Shown one piece after another: positions 19,379 to 20,919 of a stretch of 20,919 nt of DNA. Below the pieces are notes generated by a model. It had not been told where the DNA came from. It searched no databases and was given only the letters and a program-made list of their open reading frames with translations. The position numbers were made by a program, and so were the translations under genes. The stretch covers positions 27,024-47,942 of the forward strand of contig MFWK01000006.1 in NCBI GenBank assembly GCA_001786365.1, read 5' to 3'. Source of the DNA: Candidatus Nomurabacteria bacterium RIFOXYD2_FULL_35_12. Lineage in GTDB: Bacteria > Patescibacteriota > Minisyncoccia > Phycocordibacterales > UBA9973. The number at the start of each line of letters is the position of its first letter. Position 1 is the first letter of the stretch.

Positions 19379-19816
19379 ATGAAGAGAATAATAAATAAAT
19401 GGCATTCGATGCTAGATATGCCGAAGAAAGATTTTGAATGGCATCAGCAAGACGTCTTAGATGAATTGCAAGAATTTAATGAAGCAAAAGGATTAATAAA
19501 TAAATGGAGCGAATTATCAGATGTTGTTTACACATATACACGAGCACATTGGTCTGGCCATGAAAATATAGAATATCCTCTCAATAAAATTAGTTTTTAT
19601 GTAGGACTTTTTTACATGTTTCCCAAATTTACCCTCCGTTTCATGTTTTATAGAGTCTTGGGAAAAAGAATCGACAAAAGTGTATTGATGAAAGAAGTGC
19701 GTAATCCTAAAAAAATTGAAAAATTAGAGCATATTGCTCGTAAATACAATCTTAATCCGGAACAGTTAAAAATTGAAGCAATTAAATTAATGAAAAATTG
19801 GATTTTTCTGAGATAA
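19379..19816 (+). CDS. MazG-like all-alpha protein (putative NTP pyrophosphohydrolase)
   Basis: 145 aa from ATG 19379. The region DVLDELQEFNEA (25-36) followed by KWSELSDVVYTYTRA (43-57) matches the ExxE...ExxD metal-binding pattern of all-alpha NTP pyrophosphohydrolases (Glu29, Glu32, Glu45, Asp48). The rest is helical and aromatic-rich with no further motif. Members of this fold hydrolyse nucleotides such as non-canonical or excess dNTPs, but the substrate here is unknown. The frame is open upstream into dapF, but the 19379 start fits the 10-nt operon gap. Confidence 0.6.
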   Translation: MKRIINKWHSMLDMPKKDFEWHQQDVLDELQEFNEAKGLINKWSELSDVVYTYTRAHWSGHENIEYPLNKISFYVGLFYMFPKFTLRFMFYRVLGKRIDKSVLMKEVRNPKKIEKLEHIARKYNLNPEQLKIEAIKLMKNWIFLR

Positions 19817-19823
19817 AACATAT

Positions 19824-19844
19824 GTTAAACACTCGGTGTTTAAC
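19824..19844. repeat. Perfect palindrome GTTAAACAC-TCG-GTGTTTAAC
   Basis: A 9-bp perfect stem with a 3-nt loop just after the MazG-like gene. It has no T-run directly behind it. It may be another dispersed palindrome or part of a bidirectional termination region. Confidence 0.75.
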
Positions 19845-19851
19845 AAAATGA

Positions 19852-19871
19852 AAAACTAAGTTTTCTTTTTT
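19852..19871 (+). terminator. Weak intrinsic terminator of the dap cluster
   Basis: AAAAC-TAA-GTTTT, a 5-bp stem, is followed by CTTTTTT, at the end of the rightward cluster and abutting the stop of the convergent Fic gene. With the palindrome at 19824-19844 it probably ends transcription. Confidence 0.5.
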
Positions 19872-20802
19872 ACCGTACATCCGTGCGGTCCAAGATTTTA
19901 AATCCGTCCATGACGGCTTCACAAAGAAAATCTTCAAGTTGACTCTGGTCATTTTTGGTCTGAGCTTTATAGAGATAGGTATAATAAAGCTGTTTTTGTT
20001 CTTGCCGAATGATTGCGGGGGCGAAGTTTGCGCTAAGTAACATGGCGTTTATAAGTAAGCGACCAACACGACCATTTCCATCTCCAAATGGGTGTATCTG
20101 TTCAAATTTACTATGCATATCTGCAGACAAAGCGATGATGTCTGTAGTTTTTTTAGCAATACGAGCCATAACTTCAGGTATTAATTTTTGGATACTCATA
20201 TAATTCGCAGTCGGTAAATTAACACCAGTGATTCTAACTCCATGATTGCGATATAGGCCGGCATCTGGACGAACGCCGTTCATAAGAATGCTATGGAGTT
20301 TGAGTGTAAGAGCTTCGTCAATCTTTTCTTTTTTTGCGATATGTTCAAATAAATAATTTAATGCTGTCTGGTGATTTTTTGCTTCTAATTGTTCAGTCAA
20401 GCTTTTGTTTGGCAAAGCTGCGTTATCAAAAAGAATCGCTGCTGTGTCAGGTTCGGTAAGAGTGCTTCCCTCAATACTATTGCTATGGTATGTAAGCTTT
20501 AAAATAAATTGATCACGAATATCCGGATTATTTAAAATCTCATTTATAACACTTTTATATTTTATTGATTTTTGTTGCAAAGCTTGTTTTTTTGCTGTTA
20601 GTTGATTAAAGGGGATTGTTTTCTGTCCTGTTATCTCTAGAAAAAGTTCGTCAATAGAAGCTTGCATTTTTGGTCTGGGACTGGATTTTCCAGTCCACCA
20701 ACTATTGAAAGCTACAAAAGACACACCGAATTTTTCGGCTAGTTTAGTTTGGGTCAACCCCAACATTCCTTGAATTATCTCCAGTTTTTGACGTGTATTC
20801 AT
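19870..20802 (-). CDS. Fic-domain protein with N-terminal HTH (class II-type AMPylator)
   Basis: 310 aa. Residues about 1-50 resemble an XRE/Cro-like helix-turn-helix (GLTQTKLAEKFGVSFVAFNSW). The inhibitory helix motif SNSIEG (107-112) precedes the Fic core, as in class II Fic proteins. The active motif HPFGDGNGRVGR (237-248) is complete, so it should be catalytically competent, probably transferring AMP to a protein hydroxyl. The inhibitory Glu111 should clamp activity. Target unknown. It stands alone on the minus strand, with no antitoxin gene visible beside it. Palindromes overlapping its promoter suggest that it represses its own transcription. The last codons lie over a small hairpin (19874-19889). 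Confidence 0.92.
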   Translation of the reverse strand: MNTRQKLEIIQGMLGLTQTKLAEKFGVSFVAFNSWWTGKSSPRPKMQASIDELFLEITGQKTIPFNQLTAKKQALQQKSIKYKSVINEILNNPDIRDQFILKLTYHSNSIEGSTLTEPDTAAILFDNAALPNKSLTEQLEAKNHQTALNYLFEHIAKKEKIDEALTLKLHSILMNGVRPDAGLYRNHGVRITGVNLPTANYMSIQKLIPEVMARIAKKTTDIIALSADMHSKFEQIHPFGDGNGRVGRLLINAMLLSANFAPAIIRQEQKQLYYTYLYKAQTKNDQSQLEDFLCEAVMDGFKILDRTDVR

Positions 20803-20817
20803 AATAAAAATTCAACC

Positions 20818-20837
20818 TATAATAGATATCTATTATA
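20818..20837 (-). promoter_or_regulatory. 20-bp perfect palindrome before the Fic gene
   Basis: TATAATAGATATCTATTATA reads the same on both strands and lies 15 bp upstream of the Fic start codon, at the likely transcription start. Possible operator. Confidence 0.6.
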
Positions 20838-20863
20838 TTATCAAACTTTATAAAGTTTTGCAA
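20835..20863 (-). promoter_or_regulatory. Promoter of the Fic gene
   Basis: On the minus strand, -35 TTGCAA (20863-20858), an exactly 17-bp spacer and -10 TAATAT (20840-20835), reading toward the Fic ATG at 20802. Confidence 0.6.
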
Positions 20864-20885
20864 AATATAAGAACTTTATAAAGTT
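20844..20885 (-). promoter_or_regulatory. Twin operator palindromes AACTTTATAAAGTT
   Basis: Two identical 14-bp perfect palindromes, 20844-20857 and 20872-20885, centres 28 bp apart. The first fills the -35/-10 spacer of the Fic promoter and the second lies just upstream of the -35 box. This is a classic autorepressor layout and fits the HTH of the Fic protein. Confidence 0.75.
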
Positions 20886-20919
20886 ATCATTTTGGTGCAT
20901 TTTGATTAAAAAGGGAGTG

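Noticed and set aside
1..20919. Recoded TGA (genetic code 25) as in some CPR bacteria
   Set aside because: TGA ends dnaA and dapB at the expected family C-termini and no in-frame TGA occurs inside conserved genes.
1..20919. tRNA or rRNA genes
   Set aside because: No cloverleaf with a canonical T-arm and no rRNA-like sequence was recognised by eye on either strand.

Overview
The window looks like chromosomal DNA from a small-genome, AT-rich bacterium of the Candidate Phyla Radiation, most likely a Parcubacteria lineage. This is judged from gene content and style: a split dnaA locus with rpmH-rnpA-yidD-yidC-jag running left and dnaA-dnaN running right, very short intergenic gaps, few Shine-Dalgarno sequences, TGA used as an ordinary stop, and many short palindromes scattered through and between genes. 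The exact lineage cannot be set from sequence alone.

Layout. 1-1259: the 3' part of a beta-propeller protein. 1252-3292 (minus strand): jag/khpB, yidC, yidD, rnpA, rpmH. 3293-3496: probable replication origin. 3497-6088 (plus): dnaA, dnaN. 6092-8608 (minus): class A penicillin-binding protein. 8687-9883 (plus): tyrS. 9908-10656 (minus): a tiny acidic protein and ruvC. 10657-11275: a GC-rich island that looks like an independent transcription unit of about 510 nt, with promoter, ribosome-binding site, 48-codon ORF, a string of hairpins and an intrinsic terminator. 11276-12322 (minus): ruvB. 12323-12646: DnaA-box-like repeats and a rod-shaped RNA resembling 6S RNA. 12647-19816 (plus): IMPase-like gene, dapB, dapA, dapL, aspartokinase, asd, dapF and a MazG-like gene. 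19870-20802 (minus): a Fic protein with an HTH domain and palindromic operators.

How the genes work together. The dap cluster encodes every step from aspartate to meso-diaminopimelate by the aminotransferase (DapL) route. No lysA is present, so the likely use is peptidoglycan, matching the penicillin-binding protein nearby. The aspartokinase has no ACT domains. RuvC and RuvB process Holliday junctions; ruvA is not in the window.

Most striking observation. Four copies of a 71-119 bp element with 13-bp terminal inverted repeats (TCCCGTTAGAAGY) sit exactly at gene junctions: rnpA/yidD, upstream of dnaA, dapL/ask and ask/asd. Three are flanked by 4-bp direct repeats (TTAG, TGAA, TGAA) that look like target-site duplications. 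At dnaA and asd the duplicated target contains the start codon, so the insertion appears to have rebuilt the start and left a decoy ATG upstream. At yidD the insertion adds exactly 25 codons in frame while keeping the overlapping rnpA stop. Several other palindrome families lie inside the reading frames of rnpA, jag, ruvB, ask and the first gene.
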